Below, piece by piece: positions 45,901 through 56,459 of a DNA stretch of 60,000 nt. This DNA is from Nematostella vectensis. Lineage: Eukaryota > Cnidaria > Anthozoa > Actiniaria > Edwardsiidae. The DNA lies in assembly GCF_932526225.1 (NCBI RefSeq), contig NC_064037.1:7176203-7236202 (forward strand), read 5' to 3'. The translations under genes and the position numbers were made by a program. The notes under the pieces were generated by a model. The model was given only the letters and a program-made list of their open reading frames with translations. It was not told the DNA's origin and searched no databases. Position 1 is the first letter of the stretch. Each line of letters starts with the position of its first letter.

Positions 45901-48900
45901 CCGTTTTCGATTGCAAGAATACTAAAAAAAGACAGCACCGTTTGCAATAATTCTAAAAAAAGACAGCACAGCGTATCTTAATAAGAAGACAAGAAGATCG
46001 TGATAAAAAAAAAAAACTGAAGAGATCCTTCAGGGATACTACCAACTATTTTACGAATGTTTTTTCCCCACTGTATATAAATCTAAGGTCTCGCAGATTT
46101 CGAATGAAAAGACACAAAAAGGACACCTGGTGAATACCAGATTTCGCTCCATATCCTGTCATTGCATCCTTTTTGTTTTTCAATGTCTTCCCCCAAAAAA
46201 CTAGCCATTTTAGATGTTAGATTAAGGGGTGGAACAAGATACAACGATTGCGATACTTTACCCTTCTGTAGACCTATAATTCCAGCCTGCATGCACCAAT
46301 TTTGATTTAATGGCCCTGTCTTGGGGTGTATCTTGACGTGACGAGCCTTCATCACTTTGCTCAACATTATGGTCACTTCTATTTCCCCTGTAGACTGTAG
46401 TGCTTCAATGACCTTGGAAAGAAGGAGGAAGTTAATTATGTTTTTTTTAGGTTTCCCCTCTGCGTTTACCCCACCATTGTCAATTTTCAAGCTATAGTCA
46501 TTGCATGCACTGAATAAATTTTTTATATACAGCAAAAATTGTCATAAGAATCAGTCAGTCTTGTTTAGAAAAATGTCGTTTTTCTAAGCTCGCTCGGTCA
46601 TTTCCTTATAAGGCATTACATACCATATTTGTGAGTCCGCTTCAATCAGGTTTTTATAGCTCTAGAACTTTGTAAGTCGGAAATTTCAACGTGAACTTGC
46701 AGGAATTCGTGGTTTACTACGATTTTGCTGACAGCCATCTTGGAAATGGAGCTAAGTCCATTTCCAAGGTTTCCCGCGCGCTCGCCCCAGGCTCTTTTAG
46801 ACCATTTAGAAAAAAGACAGCCACAGCCATTGATTGATATGATTCATAGTAGATCCACCTCTTTTTGGATTAAAATAAGTGAAAGGAACTAAAAAGCTAC
46901 AAATTTGTTGCCTGTAATTTCCAAGATGGATCCCCCTCGGGAAATCCCGTATCCACCCTGGCATATAAGCACCCTCTAATTGGGATACCATTCGGCCTTA
47001 TCAAGGAAGCTTGTTTAAAAAAAGGATTGCTTTCTTTTAACCTAGCAGTCATTTCCTTTGGTAAATGATTTTCACGCCCCTCTTCCCCTTTTGCAGTCTC
47101 CCCTGTACCGCCTTTTTTACCTTAGGTGTCGAGCCTCCATCCTCGCTCAAAAACTTCCACTGGCTGCCATCAGTACTGTACTCCAAATTGAGAGTTTTGA
47201 CAAACTCTTTGTTGGCATCCCTGCGGTGTATGACAATTCCCATGACAACCATCACGTGACCTAGATCAACACCCCACCAGCTGGTGGCTCCTGGTACACT
47301 AGGGCACCAGCCTCCACTCCCATAGTTTGAGTGAAGTTGACCATTTCTTGGGACATCTAATGAGTTGTAAGCGCTGGAAGCCGTGAAGGACGACGAGGGT
47401 AGGAACTTAGTCAGTTCTCCGACAGACGCTTAAAACAAAATCATTAGCCAGCGATAAATAAACGATGTCAGAAGCATTTTAAAAGTAACTTGGTTACATC
47501 CAATCCGGCTAGGGTTAGGAGCAAAGGTTATCGTAAACAGAGCTTTGCAGTGCCTCTGTCAGTCGCCTAGCAAAGTACTATAGTGTGTGAAGCATCCATT
47601 TCCATCCGCTGATTTGTGGGAGCTGTTGCGATATTTTCCATCGAATTCAGTAAAAGAATCATAATACTTTATTTTCAGATAGTTACTTTATATAAGATTA
47701 CTTTCAATAATTCGTTTTCCATAGATGGAAAAAATAACAAGTGAGGGCTGGTAAGGGTGAAAGGCAGAGGAACTCAAACTCCCAAGTACCCGAACAACTT
47801 TCGATTTTTCTTAGACAGTATTTTTGGGCCTTGTAACCGCAGCGCAATATGTCCTTAATCTCCGAAGATACTCTTGTTGATCTATTGAATTACTTACCCA
47901 TACCAAACGTGAATAGCTCCACCCGTAGTACAATATGATCCCGGTATGTTTGTGGAAGGAAGCGCAAAAAACGAGCATAAACAGGCGGCGAAAGGATATG
48001 ATTCGCCACGATGTTCCAATGTGCATTGCCTAAAGGCTGAAAAAGATAAGGCAAGGAGTATACTGGAATTTATTAGCATGTTAGCAAAGGCAAAAGTGGA
48101 GAGATGTCTAAATCATTCGACTACGTTGGAATAAATTCGGTGTTTATAGCGTTTTCGCAAATTTTGAATGCTTTGATTAATACAAATGATTTCAACGAAA
48201 TCCATTTGAACTGCAATATAATCGTTTTTAAAATTGTCAAACTAGGGTCGACTTGGGTCGCAACCTAGTCTTAGTATCAAAGAATTTTACTAAAATTAAA
48301 TAAAGTTGGAAAGGAAAAATTCATAGCCAGAACGATAAAAACACTCGGGCTATGTCCTGCCACCAATCGATGTCATAGGGTGTGGGGGTGGGGTGGGGGG
48401 GCAACATAACCACCCCACTCCCCAACATCCCACTCCAACCCCCCCTTCGTACGCCACTAGAAATGGCGCCAAACCAAATAACAGGAAATGGAGATGGACC
48501 TAGGAACGAGGTTGCAATACATGTAGACACGTAGCTAGGGGTGTAGGCTCAATCACGCATGCGCGCACGTCCTATCCAGACCAATTAGTTTTTAAAACCT
48601 AGATAAAAGACTCGAAATTTGGATTTTCTACGTTGAATGTTAATAATGACGTTTCTTTGATTACAGGGCGTTACCGGACCTCTTATCAATAATTGAAAAC
48701 GCATGACTCACTTTAGGTGAGGAGTCGCTTGGATATAGGCTCCACACTGCGCTGTTCATACCATGAGCCAAGTAGTACATTGTCGTGAATTGAATTGTAT
48801 TAATACGGCCTTGAGTTGCAACCGCTGACAGGACTTGCCGCCGTTGAAGGTCAATTTGAAGCCACTGGTTTGTATCCAAGATATTTGCGCCCCAGAACTG

Positions 48901-51900
48901 ATCATCCATATAATCTAAACGATTCAGACGTGCTCTTGAGGCAGGTATATTGCAACAGACGGTCGAGGCTGTGATTGATGAGTCGGGAATCCTTCCATCG
49001 TGTAGGCCAAGCGCATTAAACGGATCTGAAAGAATATAGAGGAGCTTAATGGAACATGGAGTAGTTTATATTCTATCTTCACCTTTAGATACAAAAATGT
49101 CCCATTAGGCATTGGCTAAATAACAATTACCTTAAATGATCTAAAAAAAGGGAGGGGTGTTGATTGAATTACGATGGTCTTAAGGGGGGCGTCCAATAAA
49201 TAGGAGGCGTTTATTAGAGAGGGGTGTTCTTAACAAACTATAACAATATAACAAACCCAAGTGCAGTGGGGTTCTAATCTCAGTCAGGATCGCGTTGAAT
49301 TATAGCCTGCATAGTAAACGTTTCTTGACATTAGTCAAGTATCCCCTAGTAGAAGCCAAGCTCAGATATTAAGCGAGGAGGCAATTGAGTTAGATTTATA
49401 TAACTGGAATTCCTATTTCGTTTGTTTTTAAGCTAGGAGGCAGAGTCAGAGGGGGCGTTTAATAGGGGTCGTTTATTAGAGAGGGGCGTTCAATACAAAC
49501 TTGTAAGCTTAGGGGGGAGCCTTCATTAGTTAGGAGGCGTTCTTTAGATAGGAGGCGTTTATTAAATCATTTACGGTAATCAATTTCTAAGAGAGCTTTC
49601 CGTTGAGAGCAAACGTTATTCAACTTTTTTGAGTCAACAGCAAAAGTTTATTACAATAAATTCACAGACAAGGCAAAACAAAGAAGTTAACTCGAAAGGT
49701 TCAGAGTTTAATGTGGGGCAAAACCCTGAGGATAAATGAGCTAAAAAGATAAAGTTTAAAATGATTTTGTGACACAAAGTTAATTAGTGATGATACGTCC
49801 CCCTCCCCTTTTCACTTTCATGGAAAAATCCTTGAAATCACGTCGAATATATATTGTAACTCCCCTCCCCTCACACCATATGGACAAATCCTTCGTAATT
49901 TATACCTGGTTCACATCCGTAGAGTTCGAGCCTCAAACACGGCATATTGTACCACGTGACCGGTTCGATCTTCATATGCTGTCCAGCGGTCGGCGGCTCC
50001 AGGAGGTTCTTCACCACCTCACCGCCATTTGTGTTGCCTGGAAACTAAAATGGCATTATTGGCATCATAGCATACCCTAGACCATAGTACACTGTTCGGT
50101 ATTCCTTTGGTCCACAGGCTTACCATCCTCCCGTTGTTATCATCATATTTTTTTTTTCTGGACATAATTACAAAATAAAGGTCGAATGAAATCTCAAAAA
50201 GTTGTCAATAAATCGTGAATCCATAAGATTTGGATTTTTTTACAATTTCTTGACATCAAAGACAACTTTATGAGATTTCATTCGACCTTTATTTTGTAAT
50301 TATGTCCGGGAAAAAAATTCTAATGATAACAACGGGAGGATGGTAAGCCTGTGGTTGGCCGTTAAAAGGCAATAGGGACTGGGGAAAGCCATCCAAAAGA
50401 AGATGTCCTCCTTTGACGTCACAATCTCTCTTACTGACTAGAAGGAACCCCATTATGAAGAAAGAGTTAAAAAACTAGAATGGTGCTCCAATATAAATCA
50501 AAATTTAAGGACTCGACTATGTAAGAAACTTTAAAAAATCGCCTTCCCAATAGCCACACATACCTTGTAATTCTATTGCTAGATTATAAAAAAAATCAGG
50601 AAATTGCAACAAGAATCAGAGTTCAAAAATAACAACATTAAAACGAAATCTGCACTTTTGCACTTAAGTGATATTTTCTTAGTAACGGTATAAAAGGATA
50701 GAAAAACATGCATCATTTGCCTTCTTCGGTCCTTTTTCTCAATTTGTGGTTAGCGGTATATGTACTTTGATATAAGATCTGATCATTTACGAGAAATAAT
50801 CTGCTAGTACGCCTACACTTTTACGGGAGTTTTCTTAATTTACCCTATCCAGAGTTGTCATTTTTTTACCGATACGCTTATTTCAAAAAAGCACGGATAT
50901 AACCATTCTTTGGTCTTGTCCATTTGAACTTTTTCGAGATCAAAAACAGTCTCATTCTGTTTAATCATGGTCCATTTCGACAATCTGCGAATAGCTAAAC
51001 GAAACTTGTCGACGAAATGGACGATTACTTGGAGTCTCTTGACCTGGTTGAATATAGACAGTCTTTTCTGTAGCTATATGGTTAATTTGATGACGTGTTG
51101 TCACCGCTTGATATCTATATTAAGCATAATGGACTTATCGACCGCTTGAAGGGTTTGTTATAAAACCATTGACTCAAAGTGGACATGTTCTACTTTATCA
51201 ACTTTTATTCAAGAAGACCATACTTTGGCACCCAAAAAGTTATGTGATCAAAATTAGTGCAAGTTGCCTATCATCATTAGCTAGCTAACGTTAGAGTTCA
51301 GGTGCTTCAGGCTTCACAGTAGTTGGAAAGTGAAAATGCTAGTCACGTGACGGGATTTGCGTGACAGAGTCTCTGCCGCTGATCTTCTTGGGTTGGTTCT
51401 GGGAAAAATACATCTGCAAAGAAAATCAGGAAAAACTGAAAAAAATGTTTATTAGTGCTTTTAAGCACTTATAAGGTTACAAATTGCATGGACCACTCCC
51501 ATCTATCAAGAATTTTAAAAAAATGGCTGTTGACCACACCCAAGAGTTAAAATTGATTTTGCTGACAATCACTCATCCCTGTTTGCTTTTATGGGAGTCC
51601 CCCCATCCTATGAAACCACTTTCTTAATAAACAGAAATTAGATTACTGTCGAAAAAACTAATGAAAAAAGTGTCCTCAATTTGATGCAGTCATTTTCATG
51701 TACACAGGAGATAACTAAGGAATTCTGAACATATATCCATTTTTTTCTAGAAAAACATTTTTTTACAATCATTATTGTTTTAGTCTATTTTTCAATGCTA
51801 TAATGATACTTTTTTTATTGAAGATTGGAAAATATGAGGCAGGCCTTTGAAACTTGTTAGTAGATCTCTGGCTAATAAATACATAGGCCTTTTAATATAT

Positions 51901-54900
51901 AGCATCCTTTTACAGTAAATGAAAGTCTGTTGTTTATGCAAATGAAATGATTTTACCTGGTTTCCTTGAAGCAAACATCCTGCAGCAAGATTCCTGCCAT
52001 TCAGCTGAGACTTCACTCTTTTGGGCAAGTGTGTATATCATATCCACTGAAAACAGCTTGCCACCCTGGCTGCCATTCTGTTTCTGCTGCCTACATCATT
52101 CTTGTTGTGGCTATGGGCAAGTCACTTTATTTTCTCATCAGTGAGGCTAGGCATCTATAATTTTAATAATAAAGAGTCATAGGGGGGGGGGGGGGGGGGT
52201 GAATAGGGGTACGTAAATCCGCCGATCCGCTACATTTTTGGGGCAAATCCGTGGATCCGCAGATATTTTTAGATCCGCATGGTTTGACAGATAAACAATA
52301 GCATCGACCGGAATTCATTTAAAATCCGAAATTGGACCGTCAAAGCAGTCGAAATCCGAAATCCGCGCCCAAATTGTAGGCAGATCCGTGATCCGCCGTA
52401 TTTCCAAAATCCGCCAATCCGCTGAAATAATAATCAAAATCCGTAATCCGTTAGCATTTCGGGGCCGAATCCGCCGATCCGCCAACCTATTCACCCCCCC
52501 CCCCCCCCCCGTACTTTGGAATACCCAGGGGGCTGTTGATTAAGAATCATCATTCACCATTTGATATCACTGATGGGGTTGTCAACACAAATCCCTAGAA
52601 AATAAAATTGCAGCAAAAGACAATGCATTGCTTTATGCAGAAAGCATTTTAAGCCAAAAAATGAAATAACAGTTTAGTGTTTCTTTTGCTTTCATATTAT
52701 CTTTCTTTAAAGATTTGTGCCAAGTCATTATTATTGATTTCTTTATATCACAATATCAAGGGTCCAGCAGAGAGGACGAAGGAATTTCTATAGATATATA
52801 GTAGATTCTAATAAGATAATCTCCGATAAAATTGCAATATCAAGGGTTCAGCAAAAGGAAAGGGGGGTTTCTAAATAGACATCTAGTAGATTCTAATAAG
52901 ATAATCTCCGATAATATCACAATATCGAGGGTCCAGCAGAGAGGACGAAGGAATCTCTATATATATCTAGTAGATTCTAATAAGATAATCTCCGATAATA
53001 TCGCAATATCAAGGGGTAAAGCAGATGGAAGGAGAGGATCTAAATAGACATCTAGTAGATTCTAATAAGATAATCTCCGATAATATCACAATATCGAGGG
53101 TTTATCAGAAGGAAAGGGGGGTTTCTAAGTAGACATCTAGTAGATTCTAATAAGATAATCTCCAATAATATCACAATATCGAGGGTTCATCAGAAGGAAA
53201 GGGGGGTTCTAAGTAGACATCTAGTAGATTCTAATAAGATAATCTCCAATAATATCACAATATCGAGGGTTCATCAGAAGGAAAGGGGGGGTTCTAAGTA
53301 GACATCTAGTAGATTCTAATAAGATAATCTCCGATAATATCACAATATCGAGGGTTCATCAGAAGGAAAGGGGGGTTTCTAAGTAGACATCTAGTAGATT
53401 CTAATAAGATAATCTCCAATAATATCACAATAGAGGAAAGGGGTCTAACCACTATCTAATAGCATGTAGAGGAAAACAATGATAATAGAGGAAAACAATT
53501 ATATTAGAGGAAAACAATGATAATATCCTAATCTCAATATCAGTGATAATGTTCGATATCGCGCCTTTACTAAGCATCTATCGGTCCAGAGATATGGCTA
53601 GGAACTCATACTAAATTTGTAGAGAGTAGTTTTCGAAGAATAATTTAGAAAAATATTACGATGACTCACCTTCAGTGCGATACTTCTTGTGCGGTGAAAC
53701 CGTCGACCTGAGCCCAACTGAGATGGAGATGATTTTTGAAAAGTTTCGGATCGCAATCTCCACCAATCAAATGACAGCACAGTGAGCAACCGTGAGGAAC
53801 CGTGAGCATAAAACCATTTTCGGATCGAAATGCACCAATCACTGATCAAATGGCGTTTTCTAAATCTTACGTCTGCGGAAACACAGGCGAAGGATCTAGT
53901 TCGACAGACAGTGTGAATAGTCCGACAGACTATAGTTCGTTACTGAACATTTGAAATCCAAACAGCCCAAAGGAAGCAAAACGCAGTATGAAAAGATTCC
54001 AACCACCCCGTAAAACGACAAAGACTGTAATTTGAATCGATTTATTAAGGGAAGAAAGGGTACTTTGGAAGAACAAGCGGAATTCGATGGTGATATTAGG
54101 AAGAGTATTTTCGAATCATTCGAAGATTGACGAGAATCGTGCGCCAGATGAACCGGCCACCTGTTAAGAATTTCGCGGCGTTCCAAGCGAACCTTCCGAG
54201 GACTTTGATTATACTGCCAGCGATCCCGAGGAAGGGGAGATTGAACCACTAGCAAAATCTTTTAGGAAGTTCCCTGTTCCGCAACTCTTTTGCGAGTGTG
54301 TGAGAGGTTTTTATGATTCTTCGCCCTCTTCGTTATTTGCTCTCGAATAATGGTCCTCTCTGTTACTTCAAGCTCTTTAATCTATATTTAGCTGTTTAGT
54401 AGTTAATTTACGGGGACATTTCGGAGCATTTGCCTTAGTGCGTGACAATTAAAGCCGCATTGTCACCATTTTACTTCCGGTCGTTTACGTTACAATCTCC
54501 TATGATTTTTTAACGGAAAACGCGAAAAAATATTTTAAAATATTGAAAGCAGTGTGTATATTTGCAAGTTTCTTTGAGGATGTGATTGATAATTTAGAGC
54601 GGATGGCATGTTAAATATCTCGGATTCTAATAGATTCTTTTGTCTTTTAACGGTTGAGGTTTGCGTCGGACCTCCGGAATTGAACTGGTGATAATGCGGC
54701 TTTAAGAGCGGAACATCAGCATGGTAAATTTACGGAGAGCTTTAGAGAGCTAGTAAATTTACGGAGACTATCAGAGAGGATGGTCAATTTACGGGGAGCA
54801 TCAGAGAGCATGGTAAATTTACGGAGAGCTTCAGAGAGCAGGTGCGGCCAAATCGTGTATTCATTAAATTTATGTATAGCATAACCACATGTAATACAAA

Positions 54901-56455
54901 CGGACAAATAAAATAACACTTGTTTTATTTAAAAGAGTTCCGGTTTTGATAGTTGTCAGGATTTTTAACGATATTTACATTCCCAACCGCCCCAAATAGG
55001 CATTTTAATAAACATGGCTATAGACTGTGTGATTTTGGCCATTCATCAAGGAACCAGACTCTGGATAAGGTACGCAAAAATGGCTAAGACGAACTAATAT
55101 TATAAAGGAGCCCTCGATTTAATGAGTAAAGGCCATTTTTAAGAATGTTCGCTAGAAACTATAGCTTAACAACCTTTCTGAAAGGTGTAACATAGTGCAT
55201 TTTTAAATGGTATTCTAAAAAAAATGCCCGTTTTACTAACTAAAAATAATGAAGTGCCAGATTATTCCCGTTACTTAGCCATTTTCTAAAAAGTGCAAAA
55301 GTGCAGATTTTGATTTGTAGTTGTTAATGCTTTTTTATGCAAGTCAGAAGCAACGTTTATAGATTTTAGGGGTTTCTGTTCGCCAGTCGCACTATAACAC
55401 TATGCGCAAAAAGAAATACGAAACAATACACGACCCTTTATAGAATGTCGATCAACCACTGCTTTATTAATGTTTATAATTGAGCTCCATTTACTTATTT
55501 GCAAGAAAACTTGAAAATATCCACCCACGATCAAAGGTGAATACCTCATTAACGACATTTTATTAAAAGTATATCAGTTACTTGCTTGAATTAGCCGATG
55601 GAAATGGATTCTTTTAGTGAGTCGGTATTGTACGGTAGTGTAAAATGGCGGCGTGATTACACATTATGCAGAAACTAACATGGTACTTACATAAACGACT
55701 GCTCCTGTCTTTACAAGATAAAGCAAGTTATCCTCATTGATTCCAATAGCCAGTCTGTACGACTTGACAAAACCATTCTCACCGGGGTCCCCTGAGGTCG
55801 ATATTGCTTGAATAATTGCGACACGACCAATGTCTATCTTTAGGAAGGGGTCAGCATCACTCGTACACCACGCATGCGCATGGTGAAGCCGCGCATTGCT
55901 TGGCCCAAAGGTTGTATTCGGCTCCAGCGAAGAGGAAGTTGTCAAATGGTTGTCATGGATAGCATAAGACTGAAGACCCAGAGCGTCCATACAGTTCTCT
56001 GTTTAAATAGCAAAAAACAAAGCAAAACATTAAGATTTTGGCATTGGAGAAGTCTGCGTTTTGATTAAAAAAAAAAGAATAACATAAAAAATGTACAATT
56101 AAGAAAACGGCAAATAAAAATATTCGTGCATGATTACATAGAGCCTTTTTTGCAGACTTAATCCCTTCATCTATCACAACTGGTTTAGATCACCACAGGC
56201 GAAGACTATCATAAAAAAAAGGTGAAGAATGACAATGGAGAATATCTAAAGAAATAAGGACTAGTAAAAGGGAAAAGGAGAGGTTTTTAGATAATGAGAA
56301 GAAAAACTGAAAAACGTAAAGAAAACAGGTAGAATATGACGGAGAAGTTAAAAATGTAGAAAAATAACATAAAAAAAGAAAAGAAAAACAATAAGAAGCA
56401 TACATATTGTATTACCTGATGAAGTCACCGACCCATATACGAGCCAAAGGAAATT
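39664..56455 (-). CDS. Secreted mosaic protein: (F5/8C)x3 - C-type lectin - Ig - D8C - PAN
   Basis: Exons, minus order: 56455-56416 (tentative), 55998-55691, 50044-49906, 49025-48712, 48036-47898, 47428-47121, 46412-46262, 45675-45493, 43472-43275, 42706-42443, 40456-40070, 39947-39664 (stop TGA). All junctions keep frame, giving about 904 residues. Every domain-to-domain junction is phase 1 (codon split after its first base), as expected for exon-shuffled extracellular modules. The intron inside each F5/8C is phase 0. Both adhesive and sugar-binding modules are present and there is no visible transmembrane segment, so it is probably secreted and acts in extracellular matrix or pathogen/surface recognition (inference). 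The signal-peptide exon was not found. The 40-bp exon NFLWLVYGSVTSS fits by phase but is uncertain. One 5.6-kb intron (50045-55690) is full of repeats. Confidence 0.88.
40070..40456 (-). CDS. Mosaic gene: D8C (uromodulin/GP2-type) domain exon
   Basis: The 387-bp exon contains SLEACISHVNIDDDNRK, YDTSLNEQNWYAFTGTTGRY, RMPTSCVPLNRCNTENPGWL, GVVKRKVCFASSSGCCSNSV and RRCYGYFVYKL. This matches the cysteine pattern of the D8C domain (NQWYRF.G..G..MPT.CVP; PGWL.G; CC..S; C.GY.VY). In cnidarians and vertebrates these occur in secreted and mucosal proteins. Confidence 0.9.
40510..40712. repeat. Degenerate 20-30-bp tandem repeat, (CGCTTAATGTAACA)n
   Basis: Seven or eight copies of GCTTAATGTAA with variable spacers, just 5' (on minus) of the D8C exon acceptor. 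Confidence 0.75.
40905..42440. repeat. 59-bp minisatellite (about 26 copies) derived from the Ig exon donor
   Basis: Plus-strand unit: GACTGGCAACACGAGTGACT, then TGATGTATGCGATGCCCCCT, then TATAGCTTTACTTATATTT. The exon edge at 42443-42475 reads TTACGTTTGACCAGCAAAAC, then GAGTGACTTGGA. It is the same sequence with the donor complement AC still present. In the units the donor position reads TATATTT, TATCC or TATTTTT, so the GT on the transcribed strand has become AT or is gone. Confidence 0.93.
42443..42706 (-). CDS. Mosaic gene: Ig domain exon
   Basis: One exon codes for an I-set-like Ig domain: MIYPKPKDVIAYENEDVKLS, CQATGDTPFHIAWLRGDVIL and DSGIYTCCTTNSLGSDSKSL. The C...W...D.G.Y.C framework is intact. 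The exon's last approximately 30 bp and its donor are the source sequence of the 59-bp array at 40905-42440. Confidence 0.93.
42850..43138. repeat. About 23-bp tandem repeat, (ACGACCCTATTAGAGACGATATA)n
   Basis: About 12 copies with small indels, in the intron downstream of the second lectin exon. Confidence 0.9.
43275..45675 (-). CDS. Mosaic gene: C-type lectin domain, two exons split by a retroelement-bearing intron
   Basis: Exon 45675-45493 gives HCQEGWRSFRNHCYLAFVDT and QATQACAELESQLVDIRDEI. Exon 43472-43275 gives GYYIGLRYFDGAWRYPSGEG, FLWTSIY, YPCVYLSASGFSNEECSRTR and GYICKK. Conserved cysteines and WIGL-like IGL are present. The canonical EPN/QPD plus WND calcium/sugar motifs are not clear, so carbohydrate binding is uncertain. 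The intron contains a Penelope-like fragment (43817-44940). Confidence 0.9.
43817..44940 (-). mobile_element. 5'-truncated Penelope-like retroelement (RT C-terminus plus GIY-YIG nuclease)
   Basis: An open minus frame from about 44930 to the TAG at 43817 reads VVNFLDVTLDLKR, ESNHPPSITKNIPAGINRR, NNILWYNPPFSKNTSTNIG, RFLTLIDKHFPKDNHLRKIF and NRNTIKISYSCMNNTKQI. This is the reverse-transcriptase thumb and linker typical of Penelope-like elements. It is followed by a cysteine-rich CNCRQKDTCPLDGNC and a GIY-YIG core SETYVGLTENSFKTRYRNH, then ELSKHVWTLKD and CNLCLKEKLTIIC. The catalytic part of the RT (YxDD) and everything upstream is missing. The remaining frame has no stop, so insertion is fairly recent. 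It sits in the lectin-domain intron in the same orientation as the host gene. Confidence 0.85.
45160..45192. repeat. Possible retroposon 3' tail (ACAAT)n-TCTTTATTT
   Basis: ACAATACAATACAATAATCT, then TTATTTTT, reads on the minus strand as an AATAAAGATTATTGTATTGT tail like that of SINE/LINE copies. No body was recognised. Confidence 0.25.
46262..47428 (-). CDS. Mosaic gene: third F5/8C domain, two exons
   Basis: Exon 47428-47121 contains SVGELTKFLPSSSFTASSAY, WWGVDLGHVMVVMGIVIHRR and LNLEYSTDGSQWKFLSEDGG. Exon 46412-46262 contains MKARHVKIHPKTGPLNQNWC and MQAGIIGLQKG. The N-terminal cysteine of a canonical F5/8C domain is absent. Confidence 0.88.
47898..49025 (-). CDS. Mosaic gene: second F5/8C domain, two exons
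   Basis: Exon 49025-48712 contains DPFNALGLHDGRIPDSSITA, then FWGANILDTNQWLQIDLQRR. Exon 48036-47898 contains PLGNAHWNIVANHILSPPV, YARFLRFLPQTY and LRVELFTFGM. The second exon has the same 139-bp length as in domain 1, which suggests tandem exon-pair duplication. The terminal YGC cysteine is replaced (FTFGM), so the usual C-C disulphide across the domain appears lost. Confidence 0.88.
49165..49575. repeat. Diverged direct repeats, (G)GGCGTTTATTAGAGAGGGG family
   Basis: AGGAGGCGTTTATTAGAGAG at about 49202, GGTCGTTTATTAGAGAGGGG at about 49467 and AGGAGGCGTTTATTAAATCA at about 49551, plus related half-copies. Probably ends of a degraded element. Confidence 0.55.
49906..55998 (-). CDS. Mosaic gene: first F5/8C (discoidin) domain, two exons
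   Basis: Exon 55998-55691 starts ENCMDALGLQSYAIHDNHLT and contains DPFLKIDIGRVAIIQAISTS then GDPGENGFVKSYRLAI. Exon 50044-49906 contains FPGNTNGG and ends MPCLRLELYGC. The conserved pattern C...ALG, W....D...LQIDLG, GN, and R.ELYGC marks a coagulation factor 5/8 C-type domain (lipid/glycan binding). Confidence 0.9.
50111..50355. mobile_element. Near-perfect fold-back element, about 105-bp arms
   Basis: The left arm contains CCACAGGCTTACCATCCTCC, then CGTTGTTATCAT, GGACATAATTACAAAATAAA and GGTCGAATGAAATCTCA. The right arm carries their reverse complements down to GGATGGTAAGCCTGTGG. The 30-40-bp centre is AT-rich. It is in the long intron of the mosaic gene. Confidence 0.85.
52182..52510. mobile_element. 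Complete G-tract-ended MITE rich in ATCCG hexamers, copy B
   Basis: Starts with 18 G then TGAATAGG and ends with CCTATTCA then 17 C, so the ends are inverted repeats. The interior has more than ten AATCCG/ATCCGC hexamers, several as ATCCGCCGATCCGC. It shares most of its length with 870-1108. No ORF. Confidence 0.8.
52760..53440. repeat. About 84-bp minisatellite, eight copies
   Basis: GTAGATTCTAATAAGATAAT, then CTCC(G/A)ATAATATCACAATATC and GAGGGTTCATCAGAAGGAAA, repeat at 83-87-bp spacing. The array is in the long intron of the mosaic gene. Confidence 0.92.
53851..54290 (+). pseudogene. Possible decayed ORF of unknown origin
   Basis: Starting at an ATG, the plus frame reads MAFSKSYVCGNTGEGSSSTD then SVNSPTDYSSLLNI-stop. 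Further in-frame or shifted pieces are SPKEAKRSMKRFQPPRKTTK and PSEPSEDFDYTASDPEEGEI. The acidic, polar composition with scattered stops suggests a dead gag-like or host ORF. No family recognised. Confidence 0.25.
54449..54705. mobile_element. TTAA-flanked MITE, copy 2
   Basis: TTAAAGCCGCATTGTCACCA at the left and TGGTGATAATGCGGCTTTAA at the right. The interior is the reverse complement of copy 1 (33960-34213), for example AACGGAAAACGCGAAAAA here versus TTTTTCGCGTTTTCCGTT there. TTAA is present at both ends. Confidence 0.85.
54718..54842. repeat. 30-bp tandem repeat, four copies, abutting MITE copy 2
   Basis: ATGGTAAATTTACGGAGAGC then TTCAGAGAGC, with substitutions, starting 13 bp after the MITE end. 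Confidence 0.85.
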
Positions 56456-56459
56456 CTAA

